From assembly GCF_001522585.2 (NCBI RefSeq), contig NZ_CP013372.1, positions 2,046,001 to 2,110,000 of the forward strand: 64,000 nucleotides of DNA, given 5' to 3'. This DNA comes from Burkholderia sp. NRF60-BP8 (GTDB taxonomy: Bacteria > Pseudomonadota > Gammaproteobacteria > Burkholderiales > Burkholderiaceae). The translations under genes were made by a program, and so were the position numbers. Below, piece by piece: positions 25,809-34,497 of the stretch (position 1 is the first letter of the stretch; each line of letters begins with the position of its first letter). Under the pieces are notes generated by a model. That model saw only the letters and a program-made list of their open reading frames with translations. It did not search any database and had not been told where the DNA came from.

Positions 25809-25857
25809 GCACGTCAACATGGTTCGCGGCAGAAGCTGATCAAACGGAGACTCGATA

Positions 25858-26697
25858 ATGGCGTTGTACGGGATATCGGCATTGGCGATCCTGCTTTTTT
25901 TGACGCTTGCAGTCACCGTACCGATCACGCTAATCGTCGTGGCCTTCGGGTTGAACGGTCGCGTTCGCAAGCATAAGGCCTGGAGATGCGGCGCGGTCTT
26001 TCTCGGTGGCCTGGTGTTCGTGCAGGTTGTCGCGCTTTTCAACAATCGTGCAATTGCCGACGGCTATGACCACGCAATAAGCGCCTGGTACACCCACCAC
26101 CTCACACGGGCAACGGTATTCGACGGAATGACGTTCCCGCCAGGCTCGACGGTTGTCCTGGACGACTACGCGCCACACTCGGTCCGAAGCGGGACCGTCC
26201 CGCCGAACACGCCGCTTCTCGGGCTCACCGTGAGTGGAGACTTCGCCGTGTTTCGTGTCGACAACAAGACGCGCTACCTTGCATCGGGAACGCTTGCGAA
26301 GCCGGCATCGTTCGCCGGGATCGAGTGCGCACCCGGCCTATTTACGCACAATCAGGAGCGCACTCCCTCCGAATACGTCAACCTTGTGGACACCGTGGAC
26401 TGCACGCTGGCCTCTGGGCTTCAAGATCATGAGCTCGATCTCCCTGCCGGAACCCATGTCAAGGCGGTCGCTGTCGACGGCGCTGTCGCAGCGCCGATTT
26501 CGGGAGAGCTGCCCCGCCCGCGGAAAATTTTCGGTATTGAATGCGACGCAGGGCCATTTGAATTCGACACTTTCGATCGATTCACCTGCATTCTGGCCGT
26601 GAACCAACGTGTGGGTGAACACGAACTACGCCGTGGGGAAGAGGTTATGGTATCGAGGAAACAGGACGGCAGTCTCGAGCTCTTTGGGAGACATTGA
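25858..26697 (+). CDS. Membrane-anchored hypothetical protein, probably acquired
   Basis: 279 residues. Two membrane segments (about 5-31 and 43-61) are followed by a ~210-residue domain rich in short strands (FDGMTFPPGSTVVLDDYAPH, NTPLLGLTVSGDFAVF, LDLPAGTHVKAVAVDGAV, VNQRVGEHELRRGEEVMVSR), a repetitive beta pattern that I do not recognise. Two or three paired cysteines occur. Codon use is less GC3-rich than in glsA, and the gene sits exactly between two copies of the glsA 3' end. It looks like cargo of a recombination event. Function unknown. Confidence 0.75.
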   Translation: MALYGISALAILLFLTLAVTVPITLIVVAFGLNGRVRKHKAWRCGAVFLGGLVFVQVVALFNNRAIADGYDHAISAWYTHHLTRATVFDGMTFPPGSTVVLDDYAPHSVRSGTVPPNTPLLGLTVSGDFAVFRVDNKTRYLASGTLAKPASFAGIECAPGLFTHNQERTPSEYVNLVDTVDCTLASGLQDHELDLPAGTHVKAVAVDGAVAAPISGELPRPRKIFGIECDAGPFEFDTFDRFTCILAVNQRVGEHELRRGEEVMVSRKQDGSLELFGRH

Positions 26698-26742
26698 GGA
26701 GACGGCGAGCGGTACCCGTACGTCGGCTCATATTGCCGGTAT

Positions 26743-26854
26743 GCGGGGACGCTGGCGCTGGAGTGGTTGACGACTTATACGGGAAGGTCGATTTTTGAGG
26801 CGGCGAAATTGAGCGCGTCTCATTTGGCGCAATGGCGGCAGGTAAATATCGGCA
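26743..26854 (+). repeat. glsA 3'-end direct repeat, copy 2 (remnant)
   Basis: A diverged copy of 25703-25808. It lost one T in the run before the glsA stop, so the frame now reads ...TTYTGRSIFEAAK and continues instead of ending. It contains no functional gene itself and lies directly before the cytochrome c gene. Confidence 0.8.
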
Positions 26855-26889
26855 TACCCTTCCGAAGGCTCATACAAGAAATTAAGAAA

Positions 26890-27264
26890 ATGAAAATATT
26901 GCTCATCGCTTCACTAGGAATTTCGTTGTTTTCTCAAACACCCGCAGCCTTTGCGGATAGTGACAACGGGAAAAAGATCTTCCTGGCGAGATGCGCCATG
27001 TGCCATGGAGCAGACGCCCGAGGAACGGGACCGTTGGCCAATAAAAGCAGTCCGCCTACGCCCGATCTTACGACACCCGCTTTCAAAAAACGGCTTAGTG
27101 ATTATCCGGGCGTTATCGTTTCATCCATCATACTTCGCCCGAACGGAGATCTGATTCCGAAAACCTTGCGTGAAAATGGCATAAAGCTGCCCCCACATTC
27201 ATGGACGGTTAAAGATTTTCGCGATCTGAATCAATATATGACTGAATTGATTTCAAAGAAATAG
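26890..27264 (+). CDS. Small exported cytochrome c
   Basis: 124 residues from ATG 26890. Signal peptide at 1-22 (ISLFSQTPAAFA-D). The mature protein has one heme c site, C35-A-M-C38-H39, in KKIFLARCAMCHGADARGTG; candidate distal methionine is near the C-terminus (NQYMTEL). It is a class I-type mono-heme carrier of the periplasm; no oxidase is adjacent, so its partner is unknown. The gene is markedly AT-richer than the chromosomal background, pointing to acquisition, and belongs to the accessory patch after glsA. Confidence 0.82.
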   Translation: MKILLIASLGISLFSQTPAAFADSDNGKKIFLARCAMCHGADARGTGPLANKSSPPTPDLTTPAFKKRLSDYPGVIVSSIILRPNGDLIPKTLRENGIKLPPHSWTVKDFRDLNQYMTELISKK

Positions 27265-27383
27265 CGCGGTGACCCGAGATGGATCGGCCGGGCGATTCAT
27301 CCATTCGTTGCATCGACGGGCCGAACCCGCACAGTACGGCGGTCGCTCGCCGGGATATCGTGGCTGACAGGTCGTCGGCTGAC

Positions 27384-27397
27384 GCTCACGCGTGAGC
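27384..27397. terminator. Perfect palindrome beside the cupin stop codon
   Basis: GCTCACGCGTGAGC is a perfect 14-bp palindrome one base from the cupin gene's stop codon. It lies between convergent genes and could serve as a terminator, but it lacks a loop and a T run, so a protein-binding role is also possible. Confidence 0.35.
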
Positions 27398-27398
27398 A

Positions 27399-27881
27399 TC
27401 AGTCCGGCATCCCGTTATGGTCTCCGAGCGGCCGGGTGGGCCAGTCCACCCATCGGTCCGCGCGGGTCAGTTCGTACGCTTCGTTGAGCGGGTACCGGAT
27501 ACGGTTGTCGTCGCGAGGACGTTCGCCGATCACCATCAATCTGACTTCATCCTTCGTATTGTTGATGAAGGTGTGACAAATTCCGGTACCTGCCGGAAAC
27601 GCGACGGAATCGCCCTCGGCAATGGGGTGAAGCACGCCGTCGATCCATACATCGGGCTTGCCTTCGAGCACGTACACAAACTCCTGCTCGGTACTTTCGG
27701 CGTGCGGATATGATGTCCGCCGTCCGGGCAGAAGTCTGACATGATGGATCCCGATACGCGTGATGCCGAGTGCGGCCGAAAGCGGCGCATCGAGCGCCAT
27801 TGGCTCGGTATCGCCGCGATAGGAATGCGCATCCGGTTCTTCGAGTTCAGTCCAGTGCTTGATGAAATCCGGCCGGCTCAT
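27399..27881 (-). CDS. Cupin-domain protein
   Basis: 160 residues from ATG 27881 with AAAGGAGAA just upstream; longer frames lack one. A single cupin barrel is visible: GRRTSYPHAESTEQEFVYVLEGKPDVWIDG (cupin motif 1, though the first histidine of HxH is replaced by Y-P-H) and GDSVAFPAGTGICHTFINNT (motif 2). Metal binding through the His/Glu set is likely. Cupins span many isomerases and dioxygenases, and the reaction cannot be assigned. The gene is divergent from the isochorismatase-fold gene 289 bp away. Confidence 0.82.
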   Translation of the reverse strand: MSRPDFIKHWTELEEPDAHSYRGDTEPMALDAPLSAALGITRIGIHHVRLLPGRRTSYPHAESTEQEFVYVLEGKPDVWIDGVLHPIAEGDSVAFPAGTGICHTFINNTKDEVRLMVIGERPRDDNRIRYPLNEAYELTRADRWVDWPTRPLGDHNGMPD

Positions 27882-28169
27882 CGGGTGTTCTCCTTTAAGA
27901 GGAACGTCCATGATAGCGGCTTGCGGAAACGACAAAAATGCGTTCGTGGCGCGGCATTTCGGATGTTGGGCTGCGACCGTCGCGCGTGGCCGTTTTGCCG
28001 ATCCCGGCCGTTGGCGGCTGCGCGGCGCCCGCACGGTTCATTCCGAAGGAATCGCACCAGAACTTATATTTCCGCCGGTACGGGGCACGCTGGTGCCGAC
28101 GTGACTCGCGACATATACCGCACCACCGATTTTCCGACATTCCTAAGCGATTACTGGAGAACCCCACGT

Positions 28170-28805
28170 ATGAATCCGGACAACGCATCAGAAATCGCCG
28201 CCTCTGCCCGCGCGGACGCCGGCAGCAGTTCCTCCTCGCCGATCCCGCCCATCGTGCCATCCAAAACCGCGCTGCTGGTCATGCATTACCAGACCGATAT
28301 CCTCGGGCTCTTCCCGTCGGTCGCGCCCGAGCTGCTCGCCAACACGCGCCGTCTCTGCGACGCGGCGCGAGCCGCCGGCGTCGGCGTCTGGTTCGCGAAT
28401 CTGCGCTTCAGCCCCGGCTATCCGGAAGTCAGCCCGCGCAACAAGAACGGCCAGGGTATCAAGCAGCTCGGCCTCTTCATCGACGACGCCCCGTGTCCCG
28501 AACTGGCCAGGCAGCGCGGCGAACCGTTGATCGTCGCCCATCGCGCGAGCGTATTCTTCGGCACCGATCTGCAGGCGCGGCTCGTCGCACAGGGCGTCGA
28601 TTCGCTGATCATGGTCGGCATCGCCTCGACCGGCGTGATGCTGTCGTCGATCGCCCACGCGAGCGACGCCGATTTCGGCCTCTACACGGTCAAGGATTGC
28701 TGCTACGACCCGGACCCGATCGTCCACGAGCATCTGTTCGCCACCGCGTTCGAATCGCGCACGACGGTGCTGTCGCTCGCGGATGCGCTGCGGCTGCTGG
28801 CGTGA
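28170..28805 (+). CDS. Isochorismatase-fold protein without the usual cysteine
   Basis: 211 residues from ATG 28170; ribosome-binding TGGAG lies upstream. The core matches the isochorismatase-like hydrolase fold: ALLVMHYQTDILGLFP with the catalytic Asp, a Ser-rich N-terminal tail, and VDSLIMVGIASTGVMLSSIAHASDADF. In cysteine hydrolases of this fold the motif is usually G-x-x-x-x-x-C; here the position is occupied by G/T in GIASTGVML, so true hydrolase activity is doubtful. A subgroup with TSGV in place of the cysteine exists. Function unknown. Confidence 0.8.
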   Translation: MNPDNASEIAASARADAGSSSSSPIPPIVPSKTALLVMHYQTDILGLFPSVAPELLANTRRLCDAARAAGVGVWFANLRFSPGYPEVSPRNKNGQGIKQLGLFIDDAPCPELARQRGEPLIVAHRASVFFGTDLQARLVAQGVDSLIMVGIASTGVMLSSIAHASDADFGLYTVKDCCYDPDPIVHEHLFATAFESRTTVLSLADALRLLA

Positions 28806-29070
28806 CGACGGACTCGTCGCACCGCCGTTCGAATCCATGCATCCGACGGCGGGCTCGAGGCTGCGCTGACGGACGTGCCGACGGCCACGCGGTGGTTCGG
28901 CGTGCCGTCCGCGGCGCGTTGAGCGTTGAGCACAGCCGCCCGACGCAGGCAGCGGTGGTGTCGGCGCCATCAACGGCACGCGCGACATGCTCGAAGCCCA
29001 TACCGCCCGTCCCGCCGCAGCCCCGACCGACCGCGACGTGCGCGATATCGCGCACGTCAGCCGCGCCCCG

Positions 29071-29802
29071 TCACTTCGCGATGAACACACCCGACGTCGG
29101 GCACGTGCCCTGCGTATTGCCGTCCGTCACGAGCGATGCCGCGCTCGGAAACTGCGCGGTCGCATTCGTCTTCACCGCGATCCAGGCTTCGGTGAAGTAG
29201 CTCACGCCGTTCGTCTTCGTGCACTTCAGCGACACCGCGCTGCGCGTGTTGCTGCCGAACGCGCCTTCGAACGCCGACAGCAACTGGTTACGCGTGACCG
29301 TCTTGCCCGCGTTCGCTTGCAGGAACGCGTTGAACGACGTGTTGCCCAACCGGCTGATCATGCCCGACGCCTGATTCCAGTAAGCATCGGGCGTCGCCGA
29401 ATTCGAACACGTGCCGTGCTTGAACCATTCGTGCTTGTCGAGACACGATGCGACGCCCGGCATGTACGTCGACAGCGTGTTGCGGGTCGCGCTGCTGATC
29501 GGGTATGCGTCCATGCTGCACCACTGGTGCGCGTTGTCGAGGTCGATGTCGCTCTGCGGCACGCCGCAATAGAACGGCTGATTGCCGTCGTAGCGGTTCG
29601 GCCACAGCCCGTGCAGCGACAGGCTCGTCGCCGCATACGAGCCGGCGAGGTTCGTGCATTCCGGTGTGTCGTGCGACGCGCAGAAACCCGGCTCCCACGA
29701 CGCGGCGAGCAACAGGTAGTCGTAGCTGGTCTGCGCGGCGGCGTGCAGTGAAACGGAAGCGACGGCGAGTGCGGCAGCGGCGCGGGCGAGCGTCTTGAGC
29801 AT
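29071..29802 (-). CDS. Periplasmic ribonuclease, RNase T2/RNase I family
   Basis: 243 residues from ATG 29802. The signal peptide is residues 1-23 (SVSLHAAA-Q). The two catalytic blocks are intact: CAS I SLHGLWPNR (His64) and CAS II KHEWFKHGTC (His124, Glu125, His129). Several cysteines (CASHD..C, C in WCSMD, SCLDKH, GTC) should form disulfides in the periplasm. The enzyme cuts RNA without base preference through a 2',3'-cyclic intermediate. It is followed downstream by the isochorismatase-fold gene on the other strand. Confidence 0.92.
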   Translation of the reverse strand: MLKTLARAAAALAVASVSLHAAAQTSYDYLLLAASWEPGFCASHDTPECTNLAGSYAATSLSLHGLWPNRYDGNQPFYCGVPQSDIDLDNAHQWCSMDAYPISSATRNTLSTYMPGVASCLDKHEWFKHGTCSNSATPDAYWNQASGMISRLGNTSFNAFLQANAGKTVTRNQLLSAFEGAFGSNTRSAVSLKCTKTNGVSYFTEAWIAVKTNATAQFPSAASLVTDGNTQGTCPTSGVFIAK

Positions 29803-29928
29803 GGCGTGTTTCCTCGGAAAGGGCTTGCGGTCGCGGGATGCGCCGCAAGGTTGTCGAATGTCTGCCCGCGATTGTTGCCGAAGCAACATGGCACGAATGT
29901 GAAGGTGGACGAAAGAATGCGCGATCGC

Positions 29929-30501
29929 TCACGTGCCGAGCTGCGTGCACGCGCGCGCCGACGCTTCGGGGCCCTCGAGCGCGAGAATCTGCCACACGCC
30001 GATGCTGACGCGCTGGCGCGCCGCCGTCGACGCATCGGCCAGCAACGCCTCGACACGCGGCGCGGCGTCGGGCGCCTTCTGCTTCAGCGCCGCGTGGTGC
30101 CGCGCACGCGACGCCGGTTCAGGCTCGTACACGTCGCAGAGGCGCACCATGCCGGCGAGGCCGGCCAGATCGTCGTCCGTGTCGATCGCGGCCGGCTCGA
30201 CGGGCGCGAGCCCCTTGCGCTCTTCCGGCGGCAGCTTATTGCGCGCGCCTTCGTCGATCGTCGTGGCGGAAGCCGGCGGCAGGCCGCCGAGCGCCGCGAC
30301 GATCCGGCTGCCCGCGGCGATCATGTCGCCCTGGCACGCGATCTTCTCGGCGGCCGCGACGTTCGAGCAGAACGACACCGACGTCCGGTACACGTCGTTG
30401 CTCATGCGCGGCACTTCGTCCGTGTCCGCCTGCGCGAGGCCGGCGCTCGCCAGCGTCAGCGCGGCGGGAATCAGGATGCGGAACGCTCTCGTGTTGTTCA
30501 T
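29929..30501 (-). CDS. Exported hypothetical protein
   Basis: 190 residues with a signal peptide (residues 1-25, ...SAGLAQA-D). The mature part is mostly helical, with four cysteines (VSFCSN, KIACQG, VRLCDV, ARACTQ) that could make two disulfides. No family was recognised. It is upstream of, and co-directional with, the RNase T2 gene, 126 bp away. Confidence 0.7.
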   Translation of the reverse strand: MNNTRAFRILIPAALTLASAGLAQADTDEVPRMSNDVYRTSVSFCSNVAAAEKIACQGDMIAAGSRIVAALGGLPPASATTIDEGARNKLPPEERKGLAPVEPAAIDTDDDLAGLAGMVRLCDVYEPEPASRARHHAALKQKAPDAAPRVEALLADASTAARQRVSIGVWQILALEGPEASARACTQLGT

Positions 30502-30595
30502 TGTCGTCGTCCGTGGGGGCTGATGGCAGGCAATATCGCCGCGCCGCGCGAAGGCGCGCCTCGTGACGCCGGGCCTGCGTCCGGCGCCACGCGTT

Positions 30596-31999
30596 TCACT
30601 TCATCGACGCCGCCTCCGATCCGCCGGGCGACAGCGCCGCGCTGTCCTGCTCGCGCCACGCGCGGCGCGACGCCATGATCGCGCTCACGGCCGAGCGCGC
30701 CACCTTCCACCACGCGAACGGACGCGGATCGGCGAGCATGCTGAGCGCGCGCGCATAGTCGAGCGTGAGCCCGGGCGTCCACGCCATCGTCACCGCACGC
30801 TTGCGGATCTGCGCGGCCACCCACAGCTCGGGCGTGAGCAGCAGCCGCACGAACGCGCCCCACCCGGCCCGCGCGCCCTTCAGCCGCCACACCGCGCCGT
30901 CGAGCGCGGCTTCGAGCGCATTCGACACGGAGCTCGAGCAGTTGCGGTGCGTGAGGTTGTACGTCGTGTTCTGCCGGTACGACGACCAGAACGCATCGAG
31001 CTTGGCCGGATCGTAGTTGCGGATGCGCACGCGCACCGTCGACGGACACCACGCTTTCGACTCGGTCGCATAGTCGGGCTGGAACAGGCCCGGCACGTCG
31101 TTCTCGCGCGTCGCACGCAGGATGCGCGTGAATTCGTCCGGAGAACGATCGATTTCGACGGCCGGATACAGGCTGATATAGATGCCCTCCGGCGACTCCA
31201 GCGCCGCATGGCCGGTCGAGATCACGCCGTTGACATCCACCGCCGCGATGTAGCGGTCGATCACCGGATAACGCTGCGCTTCGGCCTTCGACGTGCCGGT
31301 CGGCGTCCACACGTGCACGGTGAGCGCCCGCTCGCCGTCGGCCGGCGGGCCGTCCCATTCGGATTGCGCGAACTGCGGCAGGTCCGGCGCATCGTCGAGA
31401 TCCGGCGCCAGCGCCGGCGCGGGCGACGTCGCGAACGCCGGGTTGCGTGTCAGCCGCCGCACGCGTGCGGCAAGGCTCAGCATGTGCATCCCGCCGAACG
31501 TCAGCAACAGGCCGAGGCAGTACGGCACGGTGCCCGCGTAGTGCGTCGGGTACGGCTGGAAGAAGAAGATCGCCAGCAGGATCTCGACGACGCCCCACGC
31601 GAACGCGACGTGCCAGCGGCGATAGCGCACCATCCATGCGGACGTGCATTGCAACAGCCCGTCGACGAGAAACAGCGTGCCGAAGATCATCGACAGCAGG
31701 AAATGGCCGTGATGATGGCCGGCAAACACGAGCCCCGCGGCCACCACGACCGCGATGCCCTTCACGTAGCGCAGGATGCGCTGCCCGCCGACCCCGCTGC
31801 CGGCCACCGCGAGCGTCGCGAGTCCCTCGATCAGGAACAGCCATGCGAACAGTTCGATCGGAAAATGCAGCGCGCCGTCGAGCGCATCGACGAAAATGCC
31901 GACGCCCGCGACGACCCACAGCCAGCCCAGCACGGTCAACCCGCGCCAGCGGGTTCGCAGATATTCGATGCCCAGCAGCAGCAACACCAGTCGTACCAT
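30596..31999 (-). CDS. HdeD-like membrane domain fused to a papain-like (Lnb/DUF4105-like) domain
   Basis: 467 residues. The first ~190 residues carry about six membrane helices in the DUF308/HdeD pattern (VLGWLWVVAGVGIFVDAL, LLSMIFGTLFLVDGLLQC, FAWGVVEILLAIFFFQPY). The remaining ~270 residues lie outside the membrane and hold ISTGHAALES, ISLYPAVEID and YNLTHRNCSSSVSNALEAAL, the His...Cys arrangement of permuted papain-fold enzymes (NlpC/P60, LRAT or Lnb-like). The active Cys would be in HRNCSS. Possible roles are amidation, acylation or proteolysis in the envelope. Confidence 0.72.
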   Translation of the reverse strand: MVRLVLLLLGIEYLRTRWRGLTVLGWLWVVAGVGIFVDALDGALHFPIELFAWLFLIEGLATLAVAGSGVGGQRILRYVKGIAVVVAAGLVFAGHHHGHFLLSMIFGTLFLVDGLLQCTSAWMVRYRRWHVAFAWGVVEILLAIFFFQPYPTHYAGTVPYCLGLLLTFGGMHMLSLAARVRRLTRNPAFATSPAPALAPDLDDAPDLPQFAQSEWDGPPADGERALTVHVWTPTGTSKAEAQRYPVIDRYIAAVDVNGVISTGHAALESPEGIYISLYPAVEIDRSPDEFTRILRATRENDVPGLFQPDYATESKAWCPSTVRVRIRNYDPAKLDAFWSSYRQNTTYNLTHRNCSSSVSNALEAALDGAVWRLKGARAGWGAFVRLLLTPELWVAAQIRKRAVTMAWTPGLTLDYARALSMLADPRPFAWWKVARSAVSAIMASRRAWREQDSAALSPGGSEAASMK

Positions 32000-32245
32000 T
32001 GCGCCCTCGTATCTTTTTCGGGAAACGCGCGGCCTCGCGCTCCCTGTCGTTGCGGCCGCGCGTCGGGCGACGCACCGGCCGGAAGGCGGTCACCGTTGCC
32101 GGCGCGTCGTGTCGTCCACACGATCGATGGCAGCCGGCACGCGCCGCTCTGGCCGAATAATAAGATATGGTGAGACCTGTTGAAAGCCTCGCGAAAACGA
32201 TTCCGCCGGGGCGCGCACCGCAAGTGCTGTCACAGGAGCATCGTC

Positions 32246-32812
32246 ATGAATGCCTCACCGCTTCATCCGTCCTCGCTCGGCCCGCAACTCAAACGCTGGC
32301 GCGCGCTGCACCGCGTAAAGCAAAGCCACGCGGCCGAGCTGTTCGGCGTCGCGCAATCGACGATCTCGCGCTGGGAGGCCGGCCTCCAGCAGATGTCGCC
32401 CGACGAGCGCGCGACGGCCGAACGGCTGCTCGCCGCGCGCCTCGATTCCGCCGGCGACCACGCACTCGCGCGGCTGATCGCCGGTAGCGCGGGCCGCATG
32501 CATCTCGTGTGCGATCTCACGCACCGTCTGCTTGCCAGCTCGCCGGCGCGCGCGGCCGAGTTCTCGCAGCCGCTTTCGACGCTGCTCGACACGTCGCTGT
32601 GGCGCTACGCGACGCCGGAAATCGTTCGCATGGAAGCCGCGCTCGCCCCGCTCGGCTGGCACGACCGCGCGGGGCCGCCGAGCGTCGAGTTCGACACCGG
32701 CGCGAACGCGTCGCGCGTCGTGCCGATTCGCGGTAGCCGGTGCCGGTGGACACGGATGACGTTGTCGGACGGCTCGGCCGTGCGGCTCGTGGAAACGCTC
32801 GACGCGCACTGA
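32246..32812 (+). CDS. XRE-family DNA-binding regulator with C-terminal domain
   Basis: 188 residues from ATG 32246 with AGGAG upstream. The N-terminus is a Cro/C1-type HTH (LGPQLKRWRALHRVKQSHAAELFGVAQSTISRWEAG, residues ~9-45). The remaining ~130 residues (RMHLVCDLTHRLLASSPARA...) may form a sensing domain that is not recognised. It is divergent from the fusion membrane protein gene 246 bp away and converges towards no opposing gene; a hairpin follows at 32816. Confidence 0.8.
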   Translation: MNASPLHPSSLGPQLKRWRALHRVKQSHAAELFGVAQSTISRWEAGLQQMSPDERATAERLLAARLDSAGDHALARLIAGSAGRMHLVCDLTHRLLASSPARAAEFSQPLSTLLDTSLWRYATPEIVRMEAALAPLGWHDRAGPPSVEFDTGANASRVVPIRGSRCRWTRMTLSDGSAVRLVETLDAH

Positions 32813-32815
32813 CGC

Positions 32816-32836
32816 CCACGCATATTTCATGCGTGG
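32816..32836. terminator. Hairpin after the XRE regulator
   Basis: CCACGCAT-ATTTC-ATGCGTGG is a perfect 8-bp stem with a 5-nt loop right after the stop codon at 32812. No T run follows, so a factor-dependent or transcript-stabilising hairpin is likely. Confidence 0.5.
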
Positions 32837-32890
32837 ACGAAGCGCGGCCGGCCGGCGTACGCTTGACGGCTCATCGCAAGGACGCCGACC

Positions 32891-33472
32891 ATGAATCCCG
32901 AGACGATCCACGCGCGGCTCGCTTTCCTGCGCGAAGCCGAACGCCTGAAGGACGTGCTGCGCAGCGGCTACACGTCGGCCGGACGCCCCGAAAGCACGGC
33001 AGAGCACAGTTGGCGGCTGTGCCTGATGGCGCTCGTGTTCGCCGACGCGCTGCCCGGCGTCGACACGCTGAAGCTGCTGAAACTGTGCGTCGTCCACGAC
33101 CTCGGCGAGGCGCTGCACGGCGACATCCCCGCGGTCGAGCAGGACGCACACCCCGACAAGAGCGCGCACGAACGCGACGACCTGCTGACGCTGACCGCGC
33201 CGCTCGATCGCGCGGTGCGCGACGAGATCGTCGCGCTATGGGATGAATACGAGGCAGCCGCCTCGCCGGAAGCCCGCGCGGCGAAGGCGCTCGACAAGCT
33301 CGAAACGATCCTGCAGCACAACCAGGGCAGCAATCCGCCCGATTTCGACTATGCGTTCAATCTCGGCTACGGGCGTCGCCACACCGACGCCGCGCCGCTG
33401 TTCCGCGCGATCCGCGAGATCGTCGATGCCGACACGCAGCGCAGGATCGACGCGGGTGGATGCCGCGCGTAA
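32891..33472 (+). CDS. HD-domain phosphohydrolase (YfbR-like)
   Basis: 193 residues. The HD superfamily metal ligands are visible: His39 in STAEHSWRL, His69-Asp70 in CVVHDLGEALHGD and Asp135 in ALDKLETIL. This set resembles the 5'-deoxynucleotidase YfbR and related HD hydrolases that dephosphorylate nucleotides. Soluble, no other domain. Substrate specificity is inferred from family only. Confidence 0.87.
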   Translation: MNPETIHARLAFLREAERLKDVLRSGYTSAGRPESTAEHSWRLCLMALVFADALPGVDTLKLLKLCVVHDLGEALHGDIPAVEQDAHPDKSAHERDDLLTLTAPLDRAVRDEIVALWDEYEAAASPEARAAKALDKLETILQHNQGSNPPDFDYAFNLGYGRRHTDAAPLFRAIREIVDADTQRRIDAGGCRA

Positions 33473-34075
33473 GCGCGCGGCACGGCGGTAGCACAAGACA
33501 CCCTGTTGCCGTACCCGTCGCCGACTGTTCGGTGCGTCCCTGGTCACTAGCGGCGCGCGAACCTCTCCACCCAGAAGCCATTTCCGACTGACACGACGGG
33601 CAAAGCCGCCGCGCGTCGCATTCGGTACCGGCACGGACGGGCTACATATCTGCCCGCCTTCTCTACCGTGCACCCCACGCGAAGGCCATCTGTTCAATGC
33701 CTTCGCCTCCATCCGGGCAGTCCGCCCGCTGCTTTTGCCGGACTGGACACACCATCCACGCCATTCTCCAGCGGCGCTCCAATTTCCTGCCCGGATAAGC
33801 GAGACCCTTGGCCCTGCCGCTCGCGAGGATTCCGAATCAACCCTCATTGCAATCGGAAAACGTCGACCAGTCCGATTTGACAAATTTAACAAAAATAACA
33901 ATCGGCAACAATTTGATTATCTCTAAAAAATAAATCCTTGAAAAAACAACACCATAAAAATTAACCTATAAAAACACAGGAATACTAAATTGAAATTTGT
34001 TAATAAATATTAAAGCTATATCCGCGACATCAAACAATCGCTATCTTTCCTCAACCCGTCACAAAGGAGGTTTCG
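33473..34075. other. Intergenic transition into an AT-rich island
   Basis: 603 bp without a supportable gene. The first ~400 bp are of ordinary GC content; from about 33870 the sequence turns strongly AT-rich (runs of AAAAATAA and similar), giving a promoter-like entry to the next gene. A strong AAAGGAGG ribosome-binding site precedes ATG 34076. No terminator or known repeat was recognised. Confidence 0.5.
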
Positions 34076-34384
34076 ATGCATTCCAAACAAAGTTTCTCCA
34101 CTCGGAAGGCCACCAGATTGGCTGCAGTCACCTTTGGCATCGTCATTGCCTTGCTTCATCCTGGCAGTGCTGCAGCCGACGGCCTTGCGAGCAAAATCCT
34201 CGAAGGTCCGAACACTTCCAATCAACGAGCATTCACAAGTTGCTCCGTTTTCTACACAATGTGCATTCAGCGATACGGTAGCAGACCCGGCAGCACGGCT
34301 GGCATGACACGATGCGCAGATTGCTTGAATAACTGCAATCGCTCGAATGGATGGTGGCCGATGATCAGCGGTTGCGCCGTATAA
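34076..34384 (+). CDS. Secreted six-cysteine miniprotein
   Basis: 102 residues with AAAGGAGG before the start. The signal peptide is residues ~1-34 (FGIVIALLHPGSAAA-D), giving a mature chain of about 68 residues. It has exactly six cysteines at 56, 63, 80, 83, 87 and 100 (TSCSVF, TMCIQR, RCADCLNNC, SGCAV), suggesting three disulfides. No family was recognised. Such a size and pattern is seen in secreted toxins, bacteriocins and effectors, but none is named here. It overlaps the next frame and is followed by a DsbC-like gene, which could fold it. Confidence 0.72.
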   Translation: MHSKQSFSTRKATRLAAVTFGIVIALLHPGSAAADGLASKILEGPNTSNQRAFTSCSVFYTMCIQRYGSRPGSTAGMTRCADCLNNCNRSNGWWPMISGCAV

Positions 34385-34497
34385 CGACAGTGATGTGCTT
34401 CGTCGCGATTAGTTGTGTCGATAGCGCTCAACCGCACAAAAATCCGTCGTTCGCTCGCGACGAGGTTGAAATTTCTACCCAAGATCAAGGCGTACCA

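Noticed and set aside
27741..28169. N-terminal extension of the isochorismatase-fold gene
   Set aside because: The extension is opposite the cupin gene, has no domain pattern, and ATG 28170 has its own ribosome site.
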